Origin: Apoda limacodes
Lineage: Eukaryota; Arthropoda; Insecta; Lepidoptera; Limacodidae
Reading direction: 5' to 3'
Length of the DNA: 64,000 nucleotides
Assembly: GCA_946406115.1 (NCBI GenBank)
Contig: OX291543.1
Coordinates: 33,878,815 to 33,942,814 of the forward strand
The notes beneath the pieces were generated by a model. That model did not search any database and was not told the origin of the DNA. It saw nothing but the letters and a program-made list of their open reading frames with translations. The position numbers and the translations under genes are program-made. Positions 63,795 to 64,000 of the stretch are shown piece after piece; position 1 is the stretch's first letter; every line of letters starts with the position of its first letter.

Positions 63795-64000
63795 AACCGG
63801 ACAAGTGTGAGTTTCGATTTAATCGATCATTCGTTCATTGATATTATTAAGGTTCGAAAATTGAAGTTAACATATAGAGTTAAATACAGACATTAGACAG
63901 ACAGACCAACTTATTTATGAAATTAAATCATAGAATAATAATGTACGTATCACGGGTTAAACCAAACAAGATATAATCCGTACTGTAGGTTCGTAAACCC
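63795..64000 (-). repeat. 'CCGGACAAGTGTGAGTT' repeat copy (partial, at window edge)
   Basis: 'AAAAAACCGGACAAGTGTGA GTTTCG', 'AGACAGACAGACCAACTTATTTATG', 'GTACGTATCACGGGTTAAACC'. Member of the family seen at 37.4 and 57.6 kb, continuing to the edge. Confidence 0.55.

Overview
The window is AT-rich and repeat-dense, and looks like insect nuclear DNA, most likely from a moth or butterfly. The evidence is the set of interspersed repeats: CR1/jockey-type LINE tails with the 'ACCGCTTACCATCAGG' 3' end, RTE-type LINE fragments, tRNA-derived SINEs with B boxes, and the abundant 'GGCCAAGTGCGAGTC ... CGGACGGACGGAC' and 'TAGCTTTTGCCCGCG ... GCATTTATAATATTAGT' repeats. I recognise no bacterial operon, no rRNA gene, no functional tRNA gene and no convincing host protein-coding gene. 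The sequence is best read as intergenic or intronic DNA layered with transposons.

Layout. 0-0.7 kb: minus-strand LINE 5' half (zinc-knuckle ORF1 end and endonuclease) running off the left edge. 1-6.6 kb: SINE, a repeat ending in a 5S-rRNA-like palindrome, a broken BEL/Pao pol, a transposase-like tail, a broken LINE copy and the C-terminal scrap of an unusual reverse transcriptase. 6.6-11 kb: mostly featureless AT-rich DNA with a GC/CpG patch near 10.5 kb. 11-24 kb: nested SINEs, RTE and jockey LINE tails, and an LTR-like promoter. 24-31.5 kb: featureless DNA, then a 2.27-kb direct tandem duplication that carries two spliced exons resembling Crypton/KIAA1958-type tyrosine recombinase proteins. 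31.5-33.3 kb: truncated CR1/jockey LINE. 33-45 kb: a hAT-like element with 8-bp target duplication, GC-rich retroposons, a 31-bp minisatellite and a large palindromic element. 45.8-48.4 kb: plus-strand reverse transcriptase pseudogene with a C-terminal CCHC/PD-type endonuclease-like region and YLDD changed to YLDN. 48.9-53.2 kb: minisatellite, then one LINE with an intact 988-codon ORF (endonuclease plus RT), a 51-nt A tail and tandem repeats at its 5' end, inserted into an older repeat whose empty version lies at 42.3 kb. 54.6-56.6 kb: minus-strand RTE pseudogene split by a hAT-like element with a perfect 8-bp target duplication. 57-64 kb: more LINE tails and two palindromic or inverted repeats.

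Only the 49.6-52.6 kb ORF looks coding-competent. It could be an active or recently active element and a source for the decayed relatives at 5.0, 31.5, 39.8, 40.5, 43.2, 49.3, 56.7 and 58.0 kb. Everything else is broken, truncated or non-autonomous. All family names rest on motif recognition by eye; no database search was possible.
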